A stretch of DNA of 64,000 bases, from positions 620,001 to 684,000 of the forward strand of contig CCMO02000001.1 of assembly GCA_000751295.2 (NCBI GenBank), written 5' to 3'. Source of the stretch: a bacterium YEK0313 (GTDB lineage: Bacteria; Pseudomonadota; Alphaproteobacteria; Rhizobiales; Phreatobacteraceae). A program made the translations under genes and the position numbers. The notes below the pieces were generated by a model. That model saw only the letters and a list, made by a program, of their open reading frames with translations. It did no database searches and was not told where the DNA came from. This document shows, in pieces, positions 45,483 to 54,515 of this stretch. Numbering within the stretch: the first letter of the stretch is position 1; every line of letters starts with the position of its first letter.

Positions 45483-46370
45483 ATGCTCAATGTCGTCCAG
45501 CTCGACCAGCACGCCGTGCCGATCCGCCTGCGCGACGCGGCCGACGACTACGAGGTGGTGCGCCGGACGCTCGCCTTCATTTCCGACCATTGGCGGCGCC
45601 AGCCGAGCGTCGAGGAGATGGCCGAGCATGTCGGCCTGTCCGCCGGCCACCTCCACCACCTGTTCCGCCGCTGGGCCGGACTGACGCCGAAGGACTTCCT
45701 GCAGGCGATCACCCTCGACGCCGCGCGCCGGCTGCTGCGCGACGAGGCGACCGTGCTCGATACCGCCTATGAGGTCGGCTATTCCGGCCCCGGCCGGCTG
45801 CACGACCTGTTCGTGACGCACGAGGCGATGTCGCCGGGCGACTACAAGGCGGGAGGCGCCGGCCTCGCCATGGCTTATGGTTTCCACCCTTCGCCTTTCG
45901 GCAAGGCACTGGTGCTCGCCACCGACCGCGGGCTCGCCGGGCTCGGCTTCTGCGACGCCGGCGGCGAGCCGACGGCGCTCGCCGACATGACCGGCCGCTG
46001 GCCGCGCGCCAGCTTCCGGGAGGATCTGCGGCTGACCTCGCCCTATGCCGAACGGATCTTCGACCCCGGCGCCTGGGCCGGCGACCGGCCGCTGCGCGTG
46101 GTGCTGATCGGCACCGATTTCGAGGTGCGCGTGTGGGAAACGCTGCTGCGCATCCCGATGGGCCGGGCGACCACCTATTCCAGCATCGCGAGCCATATCG
46201 GCAAGCCCGGCGCGGCGCGCGCGGTCGGCGCCGCGGTCGGCCGGAACCCGGTCTCCTTCGTCGTGCCCTGCCATCGCGTCATCGGCCGCTCGGGAGCACT
46301 TACCGGCTATCACTGGGGGTTGACGCGCAAGCAGGCCATGCTTGGCTGGGAGGCCGGCAAGACGAGCTGA
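45483..46370 (+). CDS. AraC-domain plus O6-alkylguanine-DNA alkyltransferase (Ada-like, N-terminal domain absent)
   Basis: The 295-residue fusion has an AraC HTH (residues about 25-115, with VEEMAEHVGLSAGHLHHLFR) followed by a methylguanine methyltransferase domain with active-site Cys263 in VPCHRV. It lacks the N-terminal Cys4 zinc phosphotriester domain that makes true Ada a methylation sensor. It may be a repair protein only, or respond differently. ATG 45483 was chosen by homology and position. It is divergent from the GST operon. Confidence 0.88.
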   Translation: MLNVVQLDQHAVPIRLRDAADDYEVVRRTLAFISDHWRRQPSVEEMAEHVGLSAGHLHHLFRRWAGLTPKDFLQAITLDAARRLLRDEATVLDTAYEVGYSGPGRLHDLFVTHEAMSPGDYKAGGAGLAMAYGFHPSPFGKALVLATDRGLAGLGFCDAGGEPTALADMTGRWPRASFREDLRLTSPYAERIFDPGAWAGDRPLRVVLIGTDFEVRVWETLLRIPMGRATTYSSIASHIGKPGAARAVGAAVGRNPVSFVVPCHRVIGRSGALTGYHWGLTRKQAMLGWEAGKTS

Positions 46371-46427
46371 TCTCACCCGCGCCGGCGGCTGTCGACACGG
46401 GCCGCCATTCGGCTAGAACGGGGCGCC

Positions 46428-47771
46428 ATGCACGCCCCCTCGCCCGCCTCCCAGCCGAGCCCCTCCGTCACCCACGCCCGGGTGCTGGCGATCGCCGTGC
46501 CGATGATCTTCGCGCATGTGACGACGCCGCTGCTCGGCATCGTCAGCGCGACCGCCATCGGCCAGCTCGGCGAGGCGCGGCTGCTGGCGGCGGTCGCGCT
46601 CGGGGCGGTCGTTTTCGACTTCCTGTTCTGGGCCTTCGTGTTCCTGCGCATGGGCACGATCGGCCTCACCGCGCAGGCGGTCGGCGCCCGCGACGATGTC
46701 GAGCGGCGCGCGGTGATCGCGCGGGCGCTGGTCATGGCGCTCATCTGCGGCGGCGCGCTCGTCCTGCTGCAGCGGCCGATCGCGATCGCCGCCTTCCAGC
46801 TGATGGGCGCCTCGTCTGACGTCAACGCCGCAGCCGACGCCTACTTCTCCGTGCGGATCTGGTCCGCGCCCGCGACCTTCGTGAACTATGCCGTGCTCGG
46901 CTGGCTGATCGGCCAGGCCCGCACCGTCATCGGCCTCGTCCTTCAGGTGGCGATCAATCTCGTCAACATGGTGCTGACCATCTGCTTCGTCAGCCTCTGG
47001 GGCTATGGCGTCGCGGGCGCCGCCACCGCCAACACGATGGCCGAATATTCCGGCGCGGCGGCCGGCCTCGTCGTCGTGCTGGTTCTGCTCGGCGGGCGCT
47101 TCGGCGTGAGCCGCCAGGTCGTCTTCGACAAGGCCAAGCTCGTCCGCACCATCGCGATCAACCGCGACATCATGATCCGCACCGCCGCCCTCGTCACCGG
47201 CTTCGCCTTCTTCACGCGCCAGGGCGCGGTTGGCGGCGAGACGGTGCTCGCCGCCAATGCCATCCTGATGAACCTCGTCGGCGTCGTCGCCTTCTTCCTC
47301 GACGGCTTCGCCACCGCGGCCGAGCAGCTCTGCGGCCAGGCGGTCGGCGCCCGCGACGAAACCGCCTTCCGCCGCGCGGTGCGGCTCGCGGCGCTCTGGG
47401 CCATCGCCTTCGGCACCGGCGCCTCGGCGCTGTTCTATGCCGGCGGCCCGGCCGCCATCGACTTCATCACCAGCGCCGAGGCGGTGCGGGCGGAGGCGCG
47501 CAACTATCTCGTCTTCGCAGCGCTGACGCCGTTCACCGGCGTCATGGCCTTCCTGTTCGACGGCGTGTTCATCGGCTCGACCTGGACCACCGCCATGCGC
47601 AACTGCATGGTGGCGGCCTTCTTCACCTTCATCGCCGTCTGGTGGCTGCTCTCCGGCTACGGCAATGCCGGTCTCTGGATCGCCTTTCTCGCCTTCCAGC
47701 TCTGCCGCGGGATCTATCAGGGCCTCGCCTATCCCGGCATGGTCAGGCGGACCTTCCGACCTGCGGCCTAA
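46428..47771 (+). CDS. MATE-family efflux transporter
   Basis: The 447-residue inner-membrane drug/sodium or proton antiporter has twelve hydrophobic segments and the DinF-branch N-terminus with TTPLLGIVSATAIGQLG and GTIGLTAQAVGA. A matching region, DGFATAAEQLCGQAVGA, opens the second half. It lies 57 bases behind the Ada-like gene, perhaps co-transcribed. Substrate unknown. Confidence 0.92.
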   Translation: MHAPSPASQPSPSVTHARVLAIAVPMIFAHVTTPLLGIVSATAIGQLGEARLLAAVALGAVVFDFLFWAFVFLRMGTIGLTAQAVGARDDVERRAVIARALVMALICGGALVLLQRPIAIAAFQLMGASSDVNAAADAYFSVRIWSAPATFVNYAVLGWLIGQARTVIGLVLQVAINLVNMVLTICFVSLWGYGVAGAATANTMAEYSGAAAGLVVVLVLLGGRFGVSRQVVFDKAKLVRTIAINRDIMIRTAALVTGFAFFTRQGAVGGETVLAANAILMNLVGVVAFFLDGFATAAEQLCGQAVGARDETAFRRAVRLAALWAIAFGTGASALFYAGGPAAIDFITSAEAVRAEARNYLVFAALTPFTGVMAFLFDGVFIGSTWTTAMRNCMVAAFFTFIAVWWLLSGYGNAGLWIAFLAFQLCRGIYQGLAYPGMVRRTFRPAA

Positions 47772-47820
47772 AGGATGCTGCGCGGCGAGGGGCCGTGCAG
47801 AACCTGCCAACTCCAGCCCG

Positions 47821-48900
47821 TCAGGTAAGCCGCCAGTCGTCGGCGCGGCTGCCGACCGCCGCCGCGACGGAAGCGTGCCCTTCGCGCCGGAGCTGGGCGA
47901 GAAGGCCGGCCTTGATGTCGCCGACGAGACCGAACCCCTTGAACACCAGCGCCGAATAGAGCTGCACCAGCGTCGCCCCGGCGGCGATCTTGGCGTAGGC
48001 GTCGCCGGCCGAGGCGATGGCGCCGACGCCGATGAGCGGGAACTGGCCGTCGACGCGGCGCCAGGTCTCGGCCAGCATGCGCGTCGAGCGGTCGAACAGC
48101 GGCGCGCCGGAAAGCCCGCCGGTCTCCCTGGCGGTCGCCTGGTCGATCAGGCTGGCCGGCCGCTCGATCGTCGTATTGGAGACGATCATGCCGTCGACAC
48201 GCCGGCGCCGGCAGACCTCGACCATGTCGTCGAGGCCGTCGAGCGTCAGGTCCGGCGCGATCTTGACCAGCACCGGCCGGCCGGGCGCGGCGACGTCGCG
48301 GGCGTCGAGCGCGCGGGCCAGCACCTCGTCGAGGAACGAGGCCTGCTGCAGGTCGCGCAGGCCCGGCGTGTTGGGCGAGGAGACATTGACCGAGAGATAG
48401 GAGACGTCAGGGCTCAGCTTCTCGACCAGCCTGGCATAGTCGGCAATGCGGTCGGGCGTGTCCTTGTTCGGCCCGATATTGACGCCGACGATGCCCGGCC
48501 GGCCCCGGCGAGCCCGGAGCCGGGCGGCGACCTTGTCAACGCCGTCGGAATTGAGGCCGTAGCGGTTGATCACCGCCTGGTCGGGCATCAGGCGGAACAG
48601 TCTGGGTTTCGGATTTCCCGCTTGCGGCAGCGGCGTCACCCCGCCGACCTCGACGAAACCGAAACCCAGCCTGAGGCAGGCGTCGGGCACTTCCGCGTGC
48701 TTGTCGAAACCTGCGGCGAGGCCGACGGGATTGTCGAAGTCGAGCCCGAAGGCCGAAACCTTGAGCCGTGCGTCGTCGGCGCCGCAGCGCGGCACCGGCA
48801 AGGTCTTCAGCGCCGTGACGGCGAGATTGTGGCCCGTCTCTGGATCGGTGGCGAACAGGATGGGCTGGGCGAGGCGGGAGGCGAGAGAGATCAGCGACAT
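47821..48900 (-). CDS. pyrD: Dihydroorotate dehydrogenase (quinone), class 2
   Basis: The 359-residue flavoprotein passes electrons from dihydroorotate to quinone in pyrimidine synthesis. The N-terminal extension with LASRLAQPILFATDPETGHN is the membrane-associated class 2 feature. The active-site region is NVSSPNTPGLRDLQ, and the FMN site near the end includes GVGAIASAGDAYAKI. ATG 48900 has AAAGGAAG upstream; an in-frame start 12 codons earlier is not supported. Confidence 0.95.
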   Translation of the reverse strand: MSLISLASRLAQPILFATDPETGHNLAVTALKTLPVPRCGADDARLKVSAFGLDFDNPVGLAAGFDKHAEVPDACLRLGFGFVEVGGVTPLPQAGNPKPRLFRLMPDQAVINRYGLNSDGVDKVAARLRARRGRPGIVGVNIGPNKDTPDRIADYARLVEKLSPDVSYLSVNVSSPNTPGLRDLQQASFLDEVLARALDARDVAAPGRPVLVKIAPDLTLDGLDDMVEVCRRRRVDGMIVSNTTIERPASLIDQATARETGGLSGAPLFDRSTRMLAETWRRVDGQFPLIGVGAIASAGDAYAKIAAGATLVQLYSALVFKGFGLVGDIKAGLLAQLRREGHASVAAAVGSRADDWRLT

Positions 48901-48959
48901 GGGCTTCCTTTGGCACCAGCGGCCGGCTGATCGCAAGAGGCTCCCGCCTCCTCAAGCTG

Positions 48960-50186
48960 TCACAGGCGCACGTATTTGGCTTCTTTCGGCCAGGCCAGCG
49001 CGTGAACGGCCTGGGCGAGATCCTCGATCAGGTCGTCGGGGTCCTCGAGGCCGACCGACAGGCGCAGCAGGCCGTCGTTGATGCCCATCTCGGCCTTTTC
49101 CTCCGGCGTGAAGCGGTCATGCGTCGTGGTCGGCGGATGGGTGATCAGGCTCTTGGCATCGCCCAGATTGTTGGAGATGCGGATGATCTGCAGCGCGTTG
49201 GCGACCCGGAAGGCGCCCTGCTTGCCGCCTTCGACCTCGAAGGCGATCAGCGTCGAGCCGCCGCGCATCTGGCGCCTGGCCAGCTCATATTGCGGATGGT
49301 CGGGACGGCCGGGATAGAGCACCCGCGTCACGCCCGGCAGCTCGGCCAGCGCATCGGCGATCCGCGCGGCGCTCTGCGTCTGGCGCTCGACGCGCACGGC
49401 GAGCGTCTCCAGGCCCTTCAGCATGACCCACGCATTGAACGGGCTCATCGCCGGGCCGGTCTGGCGCAGATATTGATAGACGTGGTCGGCAATGAACTGC
49501 CTGGAGCCGAGAATGGCGCCGCCCATGCAGCGGCCCTGGCCGTCAATGTGCTTGGTGGTGGAATAGACGACGCAGTCGGCGCCAAGCTGGAGCGGGCTCT
49601 GCAGCAGCGGGGTTGCGAAGACGTTGTCGACCACCGTGCGGATGCCGGTCTTGCGGGCGATCGCGGTGATCGCGGCAATGTCGTAGACCTCGAGGGTCGG
49701 ATTTGTCGGGCTTTCCAGGAAGAACACCTTGGTGTTCGGCCGGACCGCCGCCTGCCACTGGTCAAGGTCGGCGCCGTCGATCAGCGTCGAGGTGACGCCG
49801 AAGCGCGGCAGCAGCGTCTCGATGATGTAGCGGTTGGAGCCGAACAGGGCCTTGGCGGCGACGATATGGTCGCCCGCCGACAGGAGGCCGAACAGCGCGG
49901 CATTGACCGCCGCCATGCCGGTGGCGGTCGCCTTGGCCGCTTCCGCGCCCTCCAGAAGCGCCATGCGCTCCTCGAACATGGAAACCGTCGGATTGGAGAA
50001 GCGGGCATAGATGAAGCCCGGCTCGGTCCCCTTGAAGCGCGCCTCGGCCTCCTCGGCGGTCGCATAGACATGGCCCTGGGTGAGGAACAGGCCTTCGGAG
50101 GTTTCGCCGAAATCCGAGCGCAGCGTGCCGCCATGGACGAGGCGGGTGGCAGGACGGGCGGATGCGGGATCGAACGGTTTCTTCAT
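48960..50186 (-). CDS. metZ: O-succinylhomoserine sulfhydrylase
   Basis: The 408-residue PLP enzyme makes homocysteine from O-succinylhomoserine and sulfide. The PLP Lys is in VYSTTKHIDGQGR, and the substrate/PLP region includes EGAEAAKATATGMAAVN. The ATG at 50186 is preceded by AGAGGA. The leader carries a SAM-II aptamer, a hairpin terminator and a promoter with TTGACG-N17-TACCAC (listed separately). High SAM therefore should shut the gene off. Confidence 0.95.
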   Translation of the reverse strand: MKKPFDPASARPATRLVHGGTLRSDFGETSEGLFLTQGHVYATAEEAEARFKGTEPGFIYARFSNPTVSMFEERMALLEGAEAAKATATGMAAVNAALFGLLSAGDHIVAAKALFGSNRYIIETLLPRFGVTSTLIDGADLDQWQAAVRPNTKVFFLESPTNPTLEVYDIAAITAIARKTGIRTVVDNVFATPLLQSPLQLGADCVVYSTTKHIDGQGRCMGGAILGSRQFIADHVYQYLRQTGPAMSPFNAWVMLKGLETLAVRVERQTQSAARIADALAELPGVTRVLYPGRPDHPQYELARRQMRGGSTLIAFEVEGGKQGAFRVANALQIIRISNNLGDAKSLITHPPTTTHDRFTPEEKAEMGINDGLLRLSVGLEDPDDLIEDLAQAVHALAWPKEAKYVRL

Positions 50187-50261
50187 CTCAAGCGTCCTCT
50201 AGCGCCTTCGCCGGCAACGCTTGAACGGAGCGGCGCCGTCGTTGAAGGGACTTGTCCCCTC

Positions 50262-50302
50262 AAAAAACCAAACCCGGCCAGGCCAGAAGCCAGGGCCGGG
50301 TT
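50262..50302 (-). terminator. Rho-independent terminator in the metZ leader (riboswitch expression platform)
   Basis: On the minus strand AACCCGGCC and GGCCGGGTT pair around a 14-base loop, followed by TGGTTTTTTG. It lies between the SAM-II aptamer and metZ, so it can end the transcript before the gene. Confidence 0.85.
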
Positions 50303-50318
50303 GATCCCGCGCTCCCGG

Positions 50319-50374
50319 CCTTTTAGCGAAGTGTTTAACGTGGTCCGCAAGCCGGCCGGCCAAATCTCCACGTG
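50319..50374 (-). ncRNA. SAM-II riboswitch aptamer upstream of metZ
   Basis: The minus strand reads GTGGAGATTTGGCC, then GGCTTGCGG, CCACGTTAAAC and GCTAAAAGG. This is the SAM-II consensus of alphaproteobacterial met leaders, with the P1 stem GTGG/CCAC and the conserved 3' GCTAAAAGG that forms the pseudoknot. The aptamer begins about one base past the predicted start of transcription. Confidence 0.92.
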
Positions 50375-50381
50375 GTCAAGC

Positions 50382-50410
50382 GTGGTAGAGAGGCACGATC
50401 GGCGCGTCAA
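50382..50410 (-). promoter_or_regulatory. metZ promoter
   Basis: On the minus strand TTGACG (50405-50410) and TACCAC (50382-50387) are separated by 17 bases. Transcription would begin near 50375, just at the 5' end of the aptamer. The fit to the aptamer position supports it. Confidence 0.65.
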
Positions 50411-50417
50411 GCATTTT

Positions 50418-50445
50418 GTTCGTTTTGACGAACGTTTCGTTCGTC
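50418..50445. promoter_or_regulatory. Two interleaved palindromes between metZ and the dCTP-deaminase gene
   Basis: GTTCGT-TTTG-ACGAAC (50418-50433) and GACGAACG-TTT-CGTTCGTC (50427-50445) share the segment GACGAAC. Both are perfect. They lie 14 bases before the deaminase start and just beyond the metZ -35 box. They could be alternative hairpins or a multi-site operator. Confidence 0.55.
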
Positions 50446-50458
50446 GGGAGTTGGCCTC

Positions 50459-51553
50459 ATGGATCAGGATACTATTGCGGGCATCCTGCCGGCGCAGACG
50501 ATCGAGGCGCTGGTCGGCACGGGCACGATCCGCATCGCCCGGGCCCTCGACACCGACCAGATCCAGCCGGCTTCGCTGGATCTGCGTCTCGGCACCCGCG
50601 CCTACCGCATCCGCGCGAGCTTCCTGCCCGGTCCCGACAATACGGTGGCCGACCGCCTGCAGTCGCTCGCCCTGCACGAGATCGACCTGACCCGCGGCGC
50701 CGTCCTGGAGACCGGCTGCGTCTACCTGGTCGAACTGATGGAAGGCCTGGCGCTGAAGGGCGGCATCTCGGCCACCGCCAATCCGAAGAGCTCGACCGGC
50801 CGCCTCGACGTCTTCACCCGCGTCATCCTCGACCGGGTCCAAGCCTTCGACACCATTCCGGCCAACTACGAAGGCCCGCTCTATCTCGAAATCTCGCCGC
50901 AGACCTTCCCGGTCCTGGTGCGCACGGGTTCGCGGCTGTCGCAGATCCGCTTCCGCCGCGGCCGCGCCGAGCTGAGCGCGGAGGAGATTCACGCCCTGCA
51001 GGACGCGGAGCGCCTGGTCGACACGGCCGCGCCGATCGTCGGGCTCGGCGGCATCGCGGTGACCATCGACCTGATGGGCGAAGCCTGGGGCGGCCTGCTC
51101 GGCTATCGCGCCAAGCGCCACTCCTCCGTCATCGACGTCGACCGCAAGGCGGCGGCCGAGGTGTTGGATTTCTGGGAGCCGATCCAGGCACGCGGCCGCG
51201 GCGAGATGATCCTCGACCCCGACGAATTCTACATCCTCGCCTCCAAGGAGGCGGTGGTGGTGCCGCCGGCCTATGCCGCGGAAATGGTGCCGTTCGATCC
51301 GCTGGTCGGCGAGTTCCGCGCGCACTATGCCGGCTTCTTCGACCCGGGTTTCGGCCATGCCGCCGCCGGCGGCCGCGGCGCGCGTGCCGTATTGGAGGTG
51401 CGCTCGCGCGAGGTGCCGTTCATCCTGGAGCACGGCCAGATCGTCGCCCGCCTCGTCTACGAGCGCATGACCGAAACGCCGCGCAGCCTCTATGGCGAAC
51501 TGGGATCGAACTACCAGGCCCAGGGGCTGAAACTGTCGAAGCACTTCCGCTGA
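50459..51553 (+). CDS. 2'-deoxycytidine 5'-triphosphate deaminase, long alphaproteobacterial form
   Basis: The 364-residue protein is a duplicated-fold dUTPase/dCTP-deaminase. The N-terminal half holds QPASLDLRLG and the nucleotide-binding SATANPKSSTGRLDVFTRVI; the C-terminal half has SSVIDVDRKAAAEVLDFWEPI. Rhizobiales commonly have this about 365-residue version instead of the short Dcd. The reaction is dCTP to dUTP plus ammonia. ATG 50459 follows GGGAG. Confidence 0.88.
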   Translation: MDQDTIAGILPAQTIEALVGTGTIRIARALDTDQIQPASLDLRLGTRAYRIRASFLPGPDNTVADRLQSLALHEIDLTRGAVLETGCVYLVELMEGLALKGGISATANPKSSTGRLDVFTRVILDRVQAFDTIPANYEGPLYLEISPQTFPVLVRTGSRLSQIRFRRGRAELSAEEIHALQDAERLVDTAAPIVGLGGIAVTIDLMGEAWGGLLGYRAKRHSSVIDVDRKAAAEVLDFWEPIQARGRGEMILDPDEFYILASKEAVVVPPAYAAEMVPFDPLVGEFRAHYAGFFDPGFGHAAAGGRGARAVLEVRSREVPFILEHGQIVARLVYERMTETPRSLYGELGSNYQAQGLKLSKHFR

Positions 51554-51572
51554 GCCTGGTCCGAGACGGTCT

Positions 51573-54317
51573 TCACCAGACGATCCTCAGGCCGCCCGAT
51601 GCGGTATGGCTCTGGAACCGTTCGGCGAGGCGCCCGTCATAGGCGGCGAAAATGCCGATCTGTGGCGTCAGCCTCGCTTCGACCGAGGCGCCGAACTCGG
51701 CACCGAAGCGACCGATGCCGGGACCGAACGCGGTGAGCGCCATGCCCGGCAAGGCAGCGAAGGCAACCTCGGCGCGGCCGCCGGCGGCGCCGAAATCATG
51801 GGTCAGGCGAAGATAGGCGCGCGGAGCAAAGGCCATGCCGTCATGCCGGAACGGCGCGGCGAAGCTGACGCCCAGCCAGCCGCGCGTCGCATCGATCGTT
51901 TCACGGGAACCGACGAGCGGCACGCTCCCGCCCATCTCGGCAAAACCACCGGCCCGCACCGCGCCGTAGCGCAGGCCGAGGTCCGGCGTCACCACCAGGG
52001 GACCGAAGGAGAGGTCGTAGCCGAGCCGTGCCGCCGCCGAGAAGGTCGTGACGCCGCGGCCGGCCATGGCCCCACCGATCCCGGTGCGGGCGCGCCCCGT
52101 GCCATAGGCGAGGCTGGCGCCAAGGCTCGCCGGCCCGTCGCGGAAGCTGCCGAACAGGCCGATCTGCGTGAGATCGACGGCGAGGCGCTCGGGCACGATC
52201 GGATCCTTCACCCGCATGGTCGAATTGCCCCACTGCAGGGCGGCGCCGACGAGAATGCCGGGCGCCGCGCGATAGCCGATGCCGCCGGCAAGGCCGGCAA
52301 GATCGCCGCTCGACCGGGCAATGCCGCGCGAGGCATCCGCCCCCAGCCCGCTCTGCCGGCCGAAGGCCTCGCCGAACACCTGCCAGCGCGCGCCTCCGGC
52401 CGTTGCCCGCTCCGGACCGGTGGCCATTTCACGCAATCCCGAGGGCGTGCTGTCGAGTTCGACGAGCCGGCGCACGAAACGATCGGCCTGGTCCAGCGCG
52501 ACAAGGCCGGTCAGGGCGTGGACGGTGCCGATCTGGTTGCCGAGGCGGCCACGCACCTCCCATGTCTCGTCCTGGCGCTCATGGGTGGTCACCGTTCGGA
52601 TCGTCATGACGTCGCTCAGCGTATTGGCGTGCGTGTTGATGCTGGTCCGGCTCCCGGCAATGATCAGCGCCGTGCCCGGCCGCGAACAGCCGCTGGGGCC
52701 GGCGGTCGCCGTTCCCGCTACCGTGCATTCGCCGCGATCGCCGGTCGCGATCAACGTCGGGCCATGGGTGGCGATGCTGTTGACGGTCACCACGCTGCTG
52801 GTGACGACATCGCGGGTCGTCTCGCTGGTGCCGGTGACGGTCAGTTGCGCCGCGACCCGCACCGGCGCATCGACGGTGACGCGGCGGAGCCCGGCCGCGG
52901 CCTGCATGGCGAACCGCGCATCGGCGACTGCCGCAAGGCCGGCGCTGCCATCGATCGCGTCGCCCGTCGTCCGGGCGAAGACCGGGCGACCGTCGAGGAC
53001 GCCCACCACCGTGGTCGCGAAGCTGCGCGCGACCGCCGTCTCCTCGGCGAACGAACGCCGCGTCGTCGTCGAGAACGACGACGACAGGACCGGTTCCGCG
53101 GCCGCGTCGAACAGGAGAAGGAAGGGGATGGTCTGGCCGCCGCTCGTCCGGGCCGTGCCGACCACGGCCGAGCCGCTGTCGGACATGCCGTTGGCGCGGA
53201 TGAGCGCCAGCCCGCCGAGCTCGACCCCCGCGGCGCTCACCACCGCATCGAGCGTGCGCATGCCATCGGCCGCGCTCCACAGGAACGGCACCTGGAACGA
53301 GCCGGCGCCGTCGCGGCCGCTGTTCCCGACGATGCGGCTGCCATCGCCTGACATGCCCGTGAAGAAGCTGAACGTGCCGTTCGGCACGTAGCCGAGCGGT
53401 TGGACACCGCCCGCGGCGGTCCACCGGAACGCCTGCTGCGCGCCGCCGCTGCCGAGGAGATCGCCTGCGATGACCGTGCCATCGCGGCTGATGCCGTGGG
53501 ACCTGCTCCGCTCGAAACCAGCGACCGGCTCGATGACCTCGAAGCCGCCGGCCGCGGTCCAGCGCGCGGCACGCTGGGTGGTGGTGACGGAGCTGCCGGA
53601 CAGCGTCGCCGCCAGGACCGAGCCGTCCTGGCTCGCCGCGACGGCAATGGAGCTCGACCAGGGCAGGCCGTTGGCGGCATTGCCCGCCGGCAGCCCGATA
53701 TTTTCGTAACCGCCGGCCGCGGTCCAGCGGAAGCCCCGGGCCACCGCGCCGTCCGTGCCGCCGACCACCGTCAGGCCGTCGCCGCTCAGGCCGCGCACCG
53801 AGATGCCGGTCACCGCACCGCCGAACGCGGCAGCGCCGGGCAATGGCAGGACATCGTAGCCGCCGTCCGCCGTCCAGCGCCAGCCGATGCCGGCGGAGAA
53901 CGGGCTCGACGAGGTGCCGGCGAGCACCGCGCCGTCGAAACTGATGCCGGCCGCACCGTTGAACAGATGTCCCATGGCAGGGCCGAGATCGACCGAGGCT
54001 GCCCCGCCGGTCCAGCGCCACGGCCGGTTGGGCGTGTAGGTGCCAGGGGCGAAAGGCGCCGGCGGCGTGAAGATCACGCCCGGATAGCCGGCATTGCCGA
54101 CGACCACCGTGCCATCGGCATTGACGAGGCTGGCCGAGCCGCCGGTGGCACCGGCCGGCAGCGGCAGGACCGTGGCCGTGCCGTACGATTGCGCCGTCGC
54201 CTGCGGCCCCGGCAGGGCCAGCGCGCAGGCCGCAAGCCCCCATCGACGGACGATCGCCCGGCCGGGACGCCGCGCCTTGCGCCCGCGCCCCGCTCCGCTC
54301 CACACTGCCAGCCGCAT
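51573..54317 (-). CDS. Autotransporter with HAF-type repeats
   Basis: The 914-residue secreted protein has a basic leader and signal peptide ending in ATAQ (about residues 1-43). Roughly 40-residue repeats follow, each with W-R-W-T or F-R-W-T-A-x-G-G-x (for example GFRWTAAGGYENIG and AFRWTAAGGVQPLG) plus a GDG or S-x-D-G-x-x-V turn. These match the HAF extracellular-repeat family. A middle linker precedes a 12-strand autotransporter barrel ending in GLRIVW. ATG 54317 gives the signal peptide. No passenger enzyme is evident. Confidence 0.85.
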   Translation of the reverse strand: MRLAVWSGAGRGRKARRPGRAIVRRWGLAACALALPGPQATAQSYGTATVLPLPAGATGGSASLVNADGTVVVGNAGYPGVIFTPPAPFAPGTYTPNRPWRWTGGAASVDLGPAMGHLFNGAAGISFDGAVLAGTSSSPFSAGIGWRWTADGGYDVLPLPGAAAFGGAVTGISVRGLSGDGLTVVGGTDGAVARGFRWTAAGGYENIGLPAGNAANGLPWSSSIAVAASQDGSVLAATLSGSSVTTTQRAARWTAAGGFEVIEPVAGFERSRSHGISRDGTVIAGDLLGSGGAQQAFRWTAAGGVQPLGYVPNGTFSFFTGMSGDGSRIVGNSGRDGAGSFQVPFLWSAADGMRTLDAVVSAAGVELGGLALIRANGMSDSGSAVVGTARTSGGQTIPFLLLFDAAAEPVLSSSFSTTTRRSFAEETAVARSFATTVVGVLDGRPVFARTTGDAIDGSAGLAAVADARFAMQAAAGLRRVTVDAPVRVAAQLTVTGTSETTRDVVTSSVVTVNSIATHGPTLIATGDRGECTVAGTATAGPSGCSRPGTALIIAGSRTSINTHANTLSDVMTIRTVTTHERQDETWEVRGRLGNQIGTVHALTGLVALDQADRFVRRLVELDSTPSGLREMATGPERATAGGARWQVFGEAFGRQSGLGADASRGIARSSGDLAGLAGGIGYRAAPGILVGAALQWGNSTMRVKDPIVPERLAVDLTQIGLFGSFRDGPASLGASLAYGTGRARTGIGGAMAGRGVTTFSAAARLGYDLSFGPLVVTPDLGLRYGAVRAGGFAEMGGSVPLVGSRETIDATRGWLGVSFAAPFRHDGMAFAPRAYLRLTHDFGAAGGRAEVAFAALPGMALTAFGPGIGRFGAEFGASVEARLTPQIGIFAAYDGRLAERFQSHTASGGLRIVW

Positions 54318-54515
54318 GCCCGCCCCACTGCCCTCTTGCGAATCTCCAAGAGGATGCGGGTGCGGATCCGACGCGGATATTCTCCGTTCAGAGGGGAAGA
54401 CGGATCGGACGGCCAATGGCCGGACCGGCCGCGTCGCGCCCGCCGCGGCAGTTCCATGCGGGCGAGATCGACCGGAACATCGGAGCGGCCGCGCCGCGGC
54501 CGCAAGGAGATTGTC

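Noticed and set aside
50418..50445. LexA box of the GTTC-N7-GTTC type
   Set aside because: The GTTC copies are not spaced by seven bases; the pattern is palindromic instead.
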